A stretch of DNA of 25,531 bases from Verrucomicrobiota bacterium (GTDB lineage: Bacteria; Verrucomicrobiota; Verrucomicrobiia; Opitutales; Opitutaceae). How positions within the stretch are numbered: position 1 is the first letter of the stretch; each line of letters starts with the position of its first letter. Below are positions 1 to 7,455 of this stretch, piece after piece. The DNA is taken from the NCBI GenBank assembly GCA_023391285.1, contig JAEWBF010000095.1:1-25531 (forward strand), written 5' to 3'. A program made the translations under genes and the position numbers. Below the pieces are notes generated by a model that did not search any database, was not told where the DNA came from, and saw nothing but the letters and a program-made list of their open reading frames with translations.

Positions 1-75
1 CCCCCCCCCCCCCCCGGGCTCCCCCCCCCCCCCAAACTTTTTTGGGGGGGGGGGCCCCCCCCCCCCCCCGCCCCC
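1..75. repeat. C/G homopolymer runs with foldback
   Basis: This stretch is built almost only of homopolymers: C15, a short GGGCT, C13, AAA, C, T6, G11, then C15. The C13-AAA and TTT-G11 blocks are complementary around a CTTT loop, and G11 can also pair with the following C15. Nothing else in the window looks like this. It may be a sequencing or assembly artefact at a contig edge, or a real slippage-prone tract. From 76 to 282 I see no supportable gene; the open frames there are low-complexity Pro/Arg/Ala-rich noise. Confidence 0.6.
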
Positions 76-282
76 ATTCTCTTCGCGCCGCCCCCCGCAC
101 CGCCGCTCCCCGTGCCCCGTCCACCCGCGGCCTCTTTCATGCCCGCGGAACTGCTTTCCTTTCGCCGCTACCAAGCCTCCATTCGCCGCCGCGCCGCCCC
201 TCCCCGTCGCCCGCTCACCGGGTCCGTTCGAGGGAACTCGCTCCATGGCGGCACATCAATTCTCAGATAAGTTCCGCCTAAC

Positions 283-1575
283 GTGAGTGTGACCGACAAA
301 CTACATCCAACCGCTTCGCTCCCCGAACCCGACAACCCTTCGTCTGCCCCACCTGAGGAGCTGAAGCGCGAAAACGCCCGGCTCCACCAACAGCTCGAAG
401 CCGCGCGCCGCGCTCTCGCGCAAGCCCGCCGGGAAGTCGACGCCGCCAACGACGCCAAGGACCGCTTCCTCTCCAGCGTCTCGCACGAGCTCCGCACCCC
501 GCTCTCCGCCATCGTCCTTTGGACCAGCCTCATCGAAGACCAGGATAACATCGACCCGACGCAGCTCCGCGAGGCGCTCGATTCCATCAAGCGCAGCGCC
601 GAAGAACAGCGCGAGCTCATCGAACACCTCGTCGACACCTCCCGCATCATGTCCGGGAAACTCCGTCTCGATCGCCGCGACATCGACCTCGCCAGCACAG
701 TCCGCTCCGGCATCGACCCATGGCGCGAAGTCGCCCGCACGAAAGACATCAATCTCGTCGAACACCTCCCTTCCGACGCGGGAACGTTCAACGCCGACCC
801 GCGCCGCCTCATCCAGCTCGTCAGCCATATCGTCGAAAACGCCGTCAAATTCACCCCGCCAAACGGCCGCATCGAGGTCGAGTTGACGCCGGAGCACTCA
901 GGCGGAATCGAGTTGGTCGTGCGCGACACCGGTATCGGCATCGCCCGCGAAAACCTCGAACAGATCTTCGAACGTTTCGTCCAAGTCGAACACGCCCGCG
1001 TCCGCACGGAAAGCGGCGTCGGCCTCGGCCTGGCTGTCGCTCGCCAGATCGCCGAGCTTCACGGCGGCACCATTCACGCCGAAAGCAGCGGCGTCGGCAC
1101 CGGCACCACGCTCCGCGTCCGCTTGCCCGCCGCTCCCCACGACCCCAACGCCGGCATAGCTCCTTCCCAGGAGAAACCCCATCTCCATGGTCTTCTCGCC
1201 GGCCGCCACGTTCTCCTCGTCGAGGACGCCATCACGACACGTCGCGCCCTCACCGCCGTCCTCATTGAAGCCGGTGCCGTCGTCGATGCCGTCGATTCCG
1301 CTCCGTCCGCGCGCGACGTCCTCGACCGCCAGCGTCCGGATGTCATCGTCAGCGACCTCGGTCTCCCCGTTGTCGATGGCTTCACTCTTCTGCGACAAAT
1401 CCGCGAAACGGAAGAAGCCAGTCAGCTCCCGCGCGTCCCCGCCGTCGCCGTCACCGCCTTCGCCGGTGATGCCATCTACGAGCAGGCGTTCGAAAGCGGC
1501 TTCCAAACCTGCCTCACCAAACCGGTCGAGCCCCTCCAGCTCGTGACGACGCTTGCCGCCCTTGCCCCCAAGTAG
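283..1575 (+). CDS. Soluble hybrid histidine kinase with receiver domain
   Basis: This is a 430-residue two-component signalling protein. A coiled-coil-like N-terminus (about residues 24-57) leads into a HisKA dimerisation domain with SHELRTPL and phospho-acceptor His68. The HATPase domain has N-box Asn186, the DTGIGI G1 box (Asp215) and a GVGLGL G2 box near 245-250. A C-terminal receiver domain (about 308-427) has acidic Glu314/Asp315, phospho-acceptor Asp358, Thr391 and Lys413. There is no membrane segment and no PAS or other sensor domain, so it is probably cytosolic and senses through a partner or relays phosphate to another protein. The GTG start at 283 is the first start after an in-frame stop at 268; no clear Shine-Dalgarno sequence precedes it. 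No cognate output regulator lies beside it. The domain assignment is secure; the signal is unknown. Confidence 0.93.
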   Translation: MSVTDKLHPTASLPEPDNPSSAPPEELKRENARLHQQLEAARRALAQARREVDAANDAKDRFLSSVSHELRTPLSAIVLWTSLIEDQDNIDPTQLREALDSIKRSAEEQRELIEHLVDTSRIMSGKLRLDRRDIDLASTVRSGIDPWREVARTKDINLVEHLPSDAGTFNADPRRLIQLVSHIVENAVKFTPPNGRIEVELTPEHSGGIELVVRDTGIGIARENLEQIFERFVQVEHARVRTESGVGLGLAVARQIAELHGGTIHAESSGVGTGTTLRVRLPAAPHDPNAGIAPSQEKPHLHGLLAGRHVLLVEDAITTRRALTAVLIEAGAVVDAVDSAPSARDVLDRQRPDVIVSDLGLPVVDGFTLLRQIRETEEASQLPRVPAVAVTAFAGDAIYEQAFESGFQTCLTKPVEPLQLVTTLAALAPK

Positions 1576-1592
1576 GCTGCAATGTTTCGCTC

Positions 1593-1605
1593 CTTCGCAG
1601 CGAAG
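1593..1605. terminator. Small hairpin between convergent genes
   Basis: A perfect 5-bp stem, CTTCG-CAG-CGAAG, lies in the 43-bp gap between the kinase stop and the stop of the minus-strand PGPGW gene. There is no T-run, so it is at best a weak bidirectional terminator. Confidence 0.25.
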
Positions 1606-1618
1606 CCCCACAAACTCG

Positions 1619-2029
1619 TCACCCCGCAAACATCCGATACCCGACCACCGTCGCCCCTACGCTGCCTGCGGCGCCAAGAATCACCACCGCCACCTTCCCG
1701 GCCATCGGCAGCCGCTTCCAGATCCGCATCCCCCAGCACACCACCGCGCGAATCTTCACTTCGCACCAATCCAGGAACTTCGCGACTCCTCGCGACTCCG
1801 ACGCCAGCAACGCGCCCGCGAGCGCAAAAAACAAGATCGCCGGCCCCGGGATCACGGCGAACACCAGCCCCAGCGCAATCGCCACCGTCGCGATCGCCAT
1901 GCGCACAATCCGCGTCGCGAGCGTTGCGCGATTCTCTTTGCGTTGCGCCGCCTGATAGCGCTCCACGAAGCGCCGCCCCGGCTTGCCGCGCTTCAGCACT
2001 TCCCATTGTCGCTTGAGCTTCAGGTTCAC
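1619..2029 (-). CDS. PGPGW-type small membrane protein
   Basis: This is a 136-residue membrane protein. A basic N-terminal third (about 1-40) is followed by a hydrophobic segment (about 43-75) containing VIPGPAILFFALAGALLASE, which resembles the PGP-containing signature of the PGPGW transmembrane family, although the final GW is replaced by AI. A second hydrophobic segment lies near residues 110-132. The function of this family is unknown. I chose the GTG at 2029 because it overlaps the TGA of the preceding minus-strand gene in a GTGA arrangement, which suggests translational coupling. The frame stays open far upstream, but that part is only the shadow of the VTT gene. Membership of the family is likely, not certain. 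Confidence 0.72.
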   Translation of the reverse strand: MNLKLKRQWEVLKRGKPGRRFVERYQAAQRKENRATLATRIVRMAIATVAIALGLVFAVIPGPAILFFALAGALLASESRGVAKFLDWCEVKIRAVVCWGMRIWKRLPMAGKVAVVILGAAGSVGATVVGYRMFAG

Positions 2030-2727
2030 GTTGATGCAGACCGTTGCTCGGTTTCCCGGTTCGAACGCTCCGCTCCCTTCCGCGCCACGATCCGACGGCG
2101 TATCCGCCAAATCAGATACGCGCACACCGACAGCTTCAGCACATACACGCCGGCCAGAATCGCAAAGGTTCGCCGATCCGGCTCCATGCCGAGATCTCCC
2201 AACAAAATCGTCACATACGACCGCGCGACATACAGCGGCAGGCACACCCAGAAATACACGCGCAACGGCACGTCCGTGAGCGCCAGCAAGAGATTGCGCG
2301 CGACATACGGCAGCCCCGGCACCAGCACCGCCATCGCCGCCACGCTCACGTTCTCGCCTTCGGGCACATGCGGCAATGCATGCCCGCGCCGCTTCAACAT
2401 CCGCTCGATCGGTCCCCGCAACATCGTCTGACAAATCCAATACGTCGCCAGCAGATGCACCGCCGTCGCCCCCGCCACCGCCACGCCGCCCAACACCGGA
2501 CCGAACTTCAATCCCGCCACGAGATAGGTCACCGACACGGAGAACCCCACGATCGGCAGCGTCGCCATCAACGCGAACACCACCCCCGCATCGAACGCCG
2601 CAATCCGCGCCGTGATGCTTCGCCAATCGAAATCTCCGCGTATCCACAATACAGCTACGGAAGCCGCCGCCACGACCACGATCGCAAGCAACCCCCACCG
2701 CATCGTCTTTGAACCCTCGCGCTTCAT
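2026..2727 (-). CDS. VTT/TVP38-like (SNARE-associated, DedA-related) membrane protein
   Basis: This is a 233-residue integral membrane protein. An N-terminal segment (about 11-28) is followed by several hydrophobic stretches. The core resembles VTT-domain proteins: a GLKFGPVLGG loop (about 72-81) leading into a helix, then a PGLPYVARNLLLALTDV re-entrant-type motif (about 137-153), and a last helix at about 187-207 before a basic tail. Relatives of this family (TVP38/TMEM64, DedA, human VMP1/TMEM41B) are associated with lipid scrambling or envelope homeostasis. The ATG at 2727 has a strong GGAGG sequence about ten bases upstream; a second ATG at 2703 also has a GAGG and cannot be ruled out. 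The gene overlaps the PGPGW gene by 4 bp and diverges from a phospholipase D-like gene, so the locus may serve membrane lipids; that is inference. Confidence 0.82.
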   Translation of the reverse strand: MKREGSKTMRWGLLAIVVVAAASVAVLWIRGDFDWRSITARIAAFDAGVVFALMATLPIVGFSVSVTYLVAGLKFGPVLGGVAVAGATAVHLLATYWICQTMLRGPIERMLKRRGHALPHVPEGENVSVAAMAVLVPGLPYVARNLLLALTDVPLRVYFWVCLPLYVARSYVTILLGDLGMEPDRRTFAILAGVYVLKLSVCAYLIWRIRRRIVARKGAERSNRETEQRSAST

Positions 2728-2754
2728 TCGTTGGCCCCCTCCAGACCCGCCAAT

Positions 2755-2778
2755 GGAGGCGGGGTGCCCCACCCCGCG
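2755..2778. repeat. GGAGGCG-hairpin intergenic repeat, copy 1
   Basis: The stem GCGGGGTG/CACCCCGC (2759-2766 with 2770-2777) closes a CCC loop and is preceded by AATGGAG. It lies between the divergent VTT and phospholipase D-like genes. It shares the layout (GGAG, GCGxGGTG, CCC, complementary arm) of elements at 4280 and 7429. Confidence 0.6.
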
Positions 2779-2912
2779 TTCGGTTCGTTCAGCGCGCTTG
2801 CAAGTGCCCTCCCGCTTCCGCGGCGAAAGCTCCCGCCGCGGAACCGCCTCGCCTCGAATCTGTCCTGTGCGCCGCGCGCATGCCCAACCTCTTGTGCCTG
2901 CGCCTTTCCCCG

Positions 2913-4265
2913 ATGTCCGCCCTTTCGCAGAAGCTCGCCAAGCTTCGCCCGCGAGCGCTCTCCAATCCCCGAAAGCGCCCGCCGCGAAGTCATCGTAACG
3001 AACTCGGCTGGCACTGGGCCTTCGTCGCGCTCGGCATCGCGATGCTCCTCGCCGCGTATTTCTGGTATACGTCCGCACGTATTCTCGAAGAGCCCGTTCG
3101 TCTCCACTACGGCCCCGACGATCCCGAGTTCACCGCCACTCTCGGCCCGCTGCTCGGCGCCGAATATACGCCCGGCAACGACGTCGAACTGCTCCTCAAC
3201 GGCGACGGCTTTTTCCCGCCCATGCTGCGCGCCATCCGCGAAGCGGAAAAATCCATCACGCTCGAAACCTATATCTGGGCGCCGGGTAAAATCAGCGACG
3301 ACTTCATCGAAGCTCTTTCCGAACGCGCGCGCGCCGGCGTGCAGGTGCACGTTCTCCTCGACGGCATGGGCACGCTCAAATTTCGCGACGAAGATCGCGA
3401 CCGCCTTCGCGCCGCCGGTGTCGAGATCTACAAATACGGCCGCCAGCACTGGTGGGAAATAAAGCCCAACATCAACCACCGCACCCACCGCAAGATCCTC
3501 GTCGTCGACGGTCGCATCGGTTTCACGGGCGGCATGTGCATCGATGACAAATGGCTCGGCAATGCCGAATCCCCCGAGGTCTGGCGCGAAACCCAGGTCC
3601 GCGTCGAAGGCCCCGCCGTCCGCCAAATGCAGGCAATCTTCGCGAGCAACTGGCTCCAGACCACCGGCCGCCTTCTCCTCGGTGAATCCTACTTTCCCAA
3701 GTTCGAACGCGCCGGCGACACCATCGCGCAATGTTTCCAAAGCGGCCCCGGCGAGGGCGCACAGTCTGCCCGCATGTCCTACATGCTCGCCATCGCCTCC
3801 GCCCGCCGCTCCATCGATATCGAACACGCCTACTTCGTTCCCGACGACTACGCCGTGCAGATGCTCCTCGAAGCCCGTCAGCGTGGCGTGCACATCCGCG
3901 TCATCGTTCCCGCGATCAACGATTCCCGCTTCGGCCGCGCTGCCGCCCGCTCGCGTTGGGACGACCTGCTCGCCGCCGGGGTCGAATTTTACCTCTACGA
4001 ACCCGCCATGTTGCACAGCAAAACCATGGCCGTGGACGACACGTTTGTGACCGTCGGCTCCGTCAACTTCGACAACCGCTCCTTCAGCATCAACGACGAG
4101 ATTTCCCTCAACGTCGTCAACACCCGCCTCGCCGGCGCCCATCGCCGGATGTTCGAACACGACCTCACCCAATCGCGCCGCTACACGGTCGAGGAACACC
4201 AATCCCGCCCGCGCTATATCAAGCTTCTCGACAGATTCTGCGGCCTCTTCCGCTCCCAACTCTAG
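2913..4265 (+). CDS. Phospholipase D / cardiolipin synthase-like protein
   Basis: This is a 450-residue enzyme of the phospholipase D superfamily. A basic N-terminus and one membrane segment (about 33-53) are followed by two catalytic half-sites: HRKILVVD (His192, Lys194, Asp199) followed by GRIGFTGG, and HSKTMAVD (His368, Lys370, Asp375) followed by a GSVNFDNRS motif. Having two HKD motifs, an N-terminal anchor and this length fits bacterial cardiolipin synthases, which condense phosphatidylglycerol or phosphatidylethanolamine to cardiolipin, but other PLD transferases share the layout. The ATG at 2913 is preferred because sequence upstream is repeat-derived and unlike the family; the ATG at 2880 is an alternative. 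No good ribosome-binding site is visible for either. It is transcribed divergently from the VTT and PGPGW genes. Confidence 0.88.
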   Translation: MSALSQKLAKLRPRALSNPRKRPPRSHRNELGWHWAFVALGIAMLLAAYFWYTSARILEEPVRLHYGPDDPEFTATLGPLLGAEYTPGNDVELLLNGDGFFPPMLRAIREAEKSITLETYIWAPGKISDDFIEALSERARAGVQVHVLLDGMGTLKFRDEDRDRLRAAGVEIYKYGRQHWWEIKPNINHRTHRKILVVDGRIGFTGGMCIDDKWLGNAESPEVWRETQVRVEGPAVRQMQAIFASNWLQTTGRLLLGESYFPKFERAGDTIAQCFQSGPGEGAQSARMSYMLAIASARRSIDIEHAYFVPDDYAVQMLLEARQRGVHIRVIVPAINDSRFGRAAARSRWDDLLAAGVEFYLYEPAMLHSKTMAVDDTFVTVGSVNFDNRSFSINDEISLNVVNTRLAGAHRRMFEHDLTQSRRYTVEEHQSRPRYIKLLDRFCGLFRSQL

Positions 4266-4279
4266 CCGGTTCGTCTCCA

Positions 4280-4304
4280 ATGGAGGCGCGGCGCCCTCAC
4301 CCCG
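4280..4304. repeat. GGAGGCG-hairpin intergenic repeat, copy 2 (degenerate)
   Basis: The same start (CCAATGGAGGCGCGG) and CCCTCACC loop region as the copies at 2755 and 7429, but the right arm carries substitutions so the stem is imperfect. It lies 15 bp past the stop of the phospholipase D-like gene, where a terminator would sit. Confidence 0.5.
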
Positions 4305-4347
4305 CAGAGCGAATAAACTTCCGGTCATCGCGTTGAACGCCGCTACC

Positions 4348-4362
4348 GCAAACTTCGTTTGC
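4348..4362. promoter_or_regulatory. Palindrome upstream of isomerase gene (candidate operator)
   Basis: The perfect inverted repeat GCAAAC-TTC-GTTTGC lies 34 bp upstream of the GTG start of the isomerase-like gene. Its size and position suit a repressor or activator half-site pair. No regulator is assigned, and chance occurrence cannot be excluded. Confidence 0.35.
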
Positions 4363-4396
4363 TCCCCGCCTCACGCCCGCGCCAAGATCGGTCCGC

Positions 4397-5134
4397 GTGA
4401 ACCCCATTCCGATCTCTCTCCAACTTTGGTCCGTCCGCGATGACATGCGCCGCGATTTCGCCGGCACCGTCGCCGAAATCGCCCGCATCGGTTACCCCGC
4501 CGTAGAACTCGCCGGCTTCGGCAACCTCGACGCCGAAGCCGCCCGCACTGCTCTCGCCAACGCCAATCTTGCCGTCTCCGGTATGCACGTCGGCATCGCC
4601 GCGCTGCGCGCCGATCTCGCCAAAGTCATCGCCGAAGCCAAACTCCTCGGCACCCGTCACGTCATCGTCCCCCACTGGCCCCCTGCCGAATTTTCGTCTG
4701 TAGCCGCCGTCGAAAAGATCGCGGCCGAACTCGACGCCTTCGGCGCTCACATTCTCGCCGCCGGCCTTCAACTTAGCTTCCACAATCACGCCGCCGAATT
4801 TCAGCTTCTCGAAAACCGCCCCGTCTTCGACTGGCTTCTCGCCGCCTCGCAACCCCGTCACCTCGCCGCCGAGGTCGATGTGTATTGGGTCCAGATCGGC
4901 GGTTACTCTCCCGAAAAATTCCTTCGCGACCACGGCGCCCGGGTAAAACTCGTCCACCTCAAGGACGAGACCGAACTCGGCCTGGGCCCCGTCGACTTCC
5001 CTCGCGTCTTCGCCACCGTCGAATCCATCGGCGCCGCCGAGTGGTATGTCGTCGAACAAGAAAAGTATAATCACGCTCCGCTCGAATCCATCCGCCTTTG
5101 CCTCGAACAGCTCAAGCGCTGGGGCAAAGCCTGA
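4397..5134 (+). CDS. Sugar phosphate isomerase/epimerase-like TIM barrel
   Basis: This 245-residue protein belongs to the xylose-isomerase-like TIM-barrel superfamily. The start SLQLWSVRDDM is typical. Candidate metal and substrate residues follow the expected order: Glu37 in VELAGFG, His129-Asn-His131 in SFHNHAAEF, Glu159/Asp161 in AEVDVYWV, His187 with LKD, and Glu220/Glu222 in VVEQE. It has no signal peptide, so it is cytosolic. Relatives isomerise or epimerise sugars, inosose or related ketoses; the substrate is not readable from sequence. The GTG at 4397 lacks an obvious ribosome-binding site but sets the family's normal N-terminus. The next gene, a Gfo/Idh/MocA oxidoreductase in the same orientation, is a common partner in oxidation-epimerisation pathways. 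Confidence 0.85.
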   Translation: MNPIPISLQLWSVRDDMRRDFAGTVAEIARIGYPAVELAGFGNLDAEAARTALANANLAVSGMHVGIAALRADLAKVIAEAKLLGTRHVIVPHWPPAEFSSVAAVEKIAAELDAFGAHILAAGLQLSFHNHAAEFQLLENRPVFDWLLAASQPRHLAAEVDVYWVQIGGYSPEKFLRDHGARVKLVHLKDETELGLGPVDFPRVFATVESIGAAEWYVVEQEKYNHAPLESIRLCLEQLKRWGKA

Positions 5135-5180
5135 CCCTCTCTCGATCACCCTGTCCTCCGCCCATCTCGGCAGGCAGCCA

Positions 5181-5260
5181 TTCGTGCTCATCAGCGTTCA
5201 TTCGTGGCTCACAACTTCGACGCTGCCCCACCCGTGTCCATCGGTGTCCATCCGTGGTTA
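5181..5260 (+). repeat. Decamer quasi-tandem repeat (TTCGTGTCCA type)
   Basis: Two groups of three 10-bp units, 5181-5210 and 5231-5260, are separated by 20 bp and stay in register. Units resemble TTCGTGTCCA and TCGGTGTCCA, and the last is a GTGGTTA variant. The array ends 11 bp before the ATG of the Gfo/Idh/MocA gene. The same unit type occurs at 20681 and 25441. Confidence 0.8.
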
Positions 5261-5271
5261 AACTGAATCTC

Positions 5272-6330
5272 ATGCCCGCGAAATCATCCTTCAACGTCGC
5301 CGTTCTCGGCACCGGAGCCATCGGCCTCGACCACCTCAGCTCCTTCGAATCGCATCCCGCCGTCCGTCTGGCCGCCGTCGCCGACACATCCCTCGAACGC
5401 GCCCAAGCCGCCGCCGATCTCCACCACATTCCCAAGGTGTCCACCGATTACCGCGAGATCATCGCGCAACGCGACATCGACATCATCTCCATCGCGCTGC
5501 CGAACTACCTGCACGCGCCCGTCGCGCTCGCCGCGCTCCAAGCCGGCAAGCACGTCATGCTCGACAAACCGATGGCAACCAACGCCCGGGATGCCGAACG
5601 CCTCGTTACTGCCGCGAAGAAACACCGCCGCCTCCTGATGATCGGGCAGAACAACCGCTTCACGCCCGACGTTCAGACCCTCAAGCAACTCATCTTGAAG
5701 GGCGTGCTCGGCGACGTCTACCACGCGAAAACCGCCTGGACGCGCCGCGGCGGCATCCCGCGCATCGGCTCTTGGTTCACTCAATCCAAATACGCCGGCG
5801 GCGGGTGCACCTACGACATCGGCGTGCACGCCCTCGACCGCTGCCTCTTCTTGCTCGGCGAATTCGACGCCGTCGCCGTCAGCGGCCAAACCTACGCGAA
5901 GTTCGGCCCGCGCGGTCTCGGCGACGGCACGTGGGGCAAGAGCGAAATCGCGCCCGGCCGCCCCTTCGATGTCGAAGACATGTCCGTCGCCCTCATCAAA
6001 CTCCGCAGCGGCCGCACCGTTCTGCTCGAATCCTCCTGGGCCGCGCACCAACCCTTCGCCGATTTCAACGGCACGCAGCTTTTCGGCACCGAGGCGGGCG
6101 CGCTCATGCCCAACCTTCAACTCTTCCGCAAAACCGAACACGGCTACGCGGCCGAAAGCGTCGCCACGTCGACGACCCTCGTGAACCCCAACCGCATGTC
6201 GCACTTCGTCGATGTCCTCCTCGGCAAGGAAGAGCCCTACGTGAAACCCGAGGAATCGCTCGCCGTGCAGAAGATCCTCGACGCGATCTACCACTCGTCG
6301 AAAACCGGTCGCGAGGTCCGCATCAAATAG
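5272..6330 (+). CDS. Gfo/Idh/MocA family NAD(P)-dependent oxidoreductase
   Basis: This 352-residue protein has an N-terminal Rossmann fold with GTGAIG (residues 13-18) and acidic Asp38 after the second strand, then DKPM (Lys99-Pro100), the family's EKP-type motif. The C-terminal domain carries the Asp182-x3-His186 pair in TYDIGVHALD that normally acts in hydride transfer chemistry. Such enzymes oxidise or reduce hydroxyl groups of sugars, cyclitols and related compounds. There is no signal peptide or Tat motif. The ATG at 5272 is chosen because it starts the Rossmann fold directly; upstream frame is repeat DNA. It follows the isomerase-like gene after 137 bp, mostly decamer repeat, so co-transcription is likely but not proven. 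The substrate is unknown. Confidence 0.9.
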   Translation: MPAKSSFNVAVLGTGAIGLDHLSSFESHPAVRLAAVADTSLERAQAAADLHHIPKVSTDYREIIAQRDIDIISIALPNYLHAPVALAALQAGKHVMLDKPMATNARDAERLVTAAKKHRRLLMIGQNNRFTPDVQTLKQLILKGVLGDVYHAKTAWTRRGGIPRIGSWFTQSKYAGGGCTYDIGVHALDRCLFLLGEFDAVAVSGQTYAKFGPRGLGDGTWGKSEIAPGRPFDVEDMSVALIKLRSGRTVLLESSWAAHQPFADFNGTQLFGTEAGALMPNLQLFRKTEHGYAAESVATSTTLVNPNRMSHFVDVLLGKEEPYVKPEESLAVQKILDAIYHSSKTGREVRIK

Positions 6331-6367
6331 CCCGTCTCGATCCGTTATATAAATCTCGATACAAGCT

Positions 6368-6382
6368 GTCACATTTCGTGAC
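6368..6382. promoter_or_regulatory. Inverted repeat GTCAC-N5-GTGAC
   Basis: A perfect 5-bp inverted repeat with a 5-bp spacer (ATTTC) lies in an unusually AT-rich intergenic stretch, 124 bp before the AraC-family start and 38 bp after the Gfo/Idh/MocA stop. It could be an operator; no regulator is assigned. Confidence 0.35.
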
Positions 6383-6389
6383 CTGCGAG

Positions 6390-6415
6390 GCGTTTTTTGC
6401 TGTATCAAAAAACGC
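6390..6415. promoter_or_regulatory. Perfect 10-bp palindrome with T6/A6 arms
   Basis: GCGTTTTTTG and CAAAAAACGC are exact complements around the loop CTGTAT. The stem is too AT-rich for a standard intrinsic terminator, though T-runs exist on both strands. It could be a weak bidirectional terminator for the upstream oxidoreductase gene or an operator for the AraC gene 90 bp downstream. Confidence 0.4.
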
Positions 6416-6505
6416 GCTACTAATCCGCAACGTTTGTCCTTCTGAGCACGCGGCGCACCGGCTTCCGCGTTGCTCGCGCGACGCGCCCGCGTCACCTTGC
6501 GGCGC

Positions 6506-7408
6506 ATGGATACCACTGTCGCCCCCGACGCTCGCGCGATGGTCGACCAGTTGCGCCAGTCGCGCATCTACCGCGATTACGAGGCCGCTTTTCGCGAAAC
6601 CACCGGCCTGCCGATCGCGTTGCGCACGACGGAATCCTTCAACCTTCCGCACCACGGGGATCCAAACGAAAACCCGTTCTGCATGCTGATGGCCGTCACG
6701 AACCGCTCGTGCGCCGCCTGCCTCCAGCAGCAAAAACAGGTCGAGGAACTCTCCCGCCTCGAGCCAGTGACGCTCAAGTGCTTCGCCGGTCTTTGCGACT
6801 CCGCCGTCCCGGTCCGCGTCGGCGACAACCTCGTCGCTTTTCTCCAAACCGGACAAATCATGCTGCACGCGCCTACGCAGGCGCAGTTCCGCCGCACCAC
6901 CCGCCAGCTGCTCAAGTGGGGCGCCGCCATCGACGTGAAGCGTTTGGAGGAGGCTTATTTCCAGACCCGTGTTGTCACAAAAAAGCAATACGAGTCGATC
7001 CTCCGCCTCCTCACCATTTTCGCGCAGCACCTCTCGTCGCTCAGCAATCAACTCCTGGTCCGCCAGGAAACCGTCGAGTCGCCTGTGATCGCCCGCGCTC
7101 GCGCGTTCATCGACGAACATCAAACGGAAGACCTCTCGCTCAGCGAGGTCGCCCAGGCGGTCAACATGAGCGCGTTCTACTTCTGCAAGACGTTCAAGAA
7201 GGCGACCGGCATGACCTTCACCGATTACCTCGCCCGCGTCCGCGTCGAAAAGGTGAAGAACCTCCTGCTCAACCCGCACAAGCGCGTCAGCGAAGCCGCC
7301 TACGAGGCCGGCTTTCAATCGCTCTCCCAATTCAATCGCGTCTTCCGCAAAATCGCCGGCGAATCCCCCAGCCGCTACCGCCAGCGTCTCCACGGCCTCG
7401 AGAAATAA
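6506..7408 (+). CDS. AraC-family regulator with PocR-type sensory domain
   Basis: This 300-residue transcription factor has an N-terminal ligand-binding domain of the PocR type (about 12-180). That domain carries a conserved cysteine set: Cys59, Cys69-x2-Cys72 and Cys92-x4-Cys97 (KCFAGLCDSAVPV), then a FLQTGQ strand. A C-terminal AraC DNA-binding domain (about 193-297) has two helix-turn-helix units and the signature YEAGFQSLSQFNRVFRKIAG. PocR domains are named after the regulator of propanediol use in Salmonella and are thought to bind small hydrocarbon derivatives or a metal or redox cofactor through the cysteines. The ATG at 6506 is preferred over an earlier in-frame ATG at 6470 because the family starts here. 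Its targets may include the sugar genes upstream, itself, or the oxidase cluster; none is proven. It is convergent with the next gene. Confidence 0.9.
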   Translation: MDTTVAPDARAMVDQLRQSRIYRDYEAAFRETTGLPIALRTTESFNLPHHGDPNENPFCMLMAVTNRSCAACLQQQKQVEELSRLEPVTLKCFAGLCDSAVPVRVGDNLVAFLQTGQIMLHAPTQAQFRRTTRQLLKWGAAIDVKRLEEAYFQTRVVTKKQYESILRLLTIFAQHLSSLSNQLLVRQETVESPVIARARAFIDEHQTEDLSLSEVAQAVNMSAFYFCKTFKKATGMTFTDYLARVRVEKVKNLLLNPHKRVSEAAYEAGFQSLSQFNRVFRKIAGESPSRYRQRLHGLEK

Positions 7409-7428
7409 CTCCAGGTTTTCCCCACCGC

Positions 7429-7453
7429 TGGAGGCGCGGTGCCCTCACCGCGC
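7429..7453. repeat. GGAGGCG-hairpin intergenic repeat, copy 3
   Basis: This is the best-preserved copy. Stem GCGCGGTG (7434-7441) pairs perfectly with CACCGCGC (7446-7453) around a CCCT loop, preceded by CTGGAG. It fills most of the 47-bp gap between two convergent genes and ends two bases before the stop codon of the minus-strand gene, so it may also act as a bidirectional terminator. Confidence 0.65.
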
Positions 7454-7455
7454 AA

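Noticed and set aside
42..281. Open frame at the window start.
   Set aside because: It begins in the homopolymer tract and encodes low-complexity Pro/Arg/Ser residues with no family resemblance.
2724..4328. Long minus-strand open frame opposite the phospholipase D-like gene, and similar long frames opposite ccoNO, ccoG, fabV and the GMC gene.
   Set aside because: They are expected shadows in GC-rich DNA; their products are Gly/Asp/Val/Ala-rich without motifs, while the opposite strand encodes clear families.
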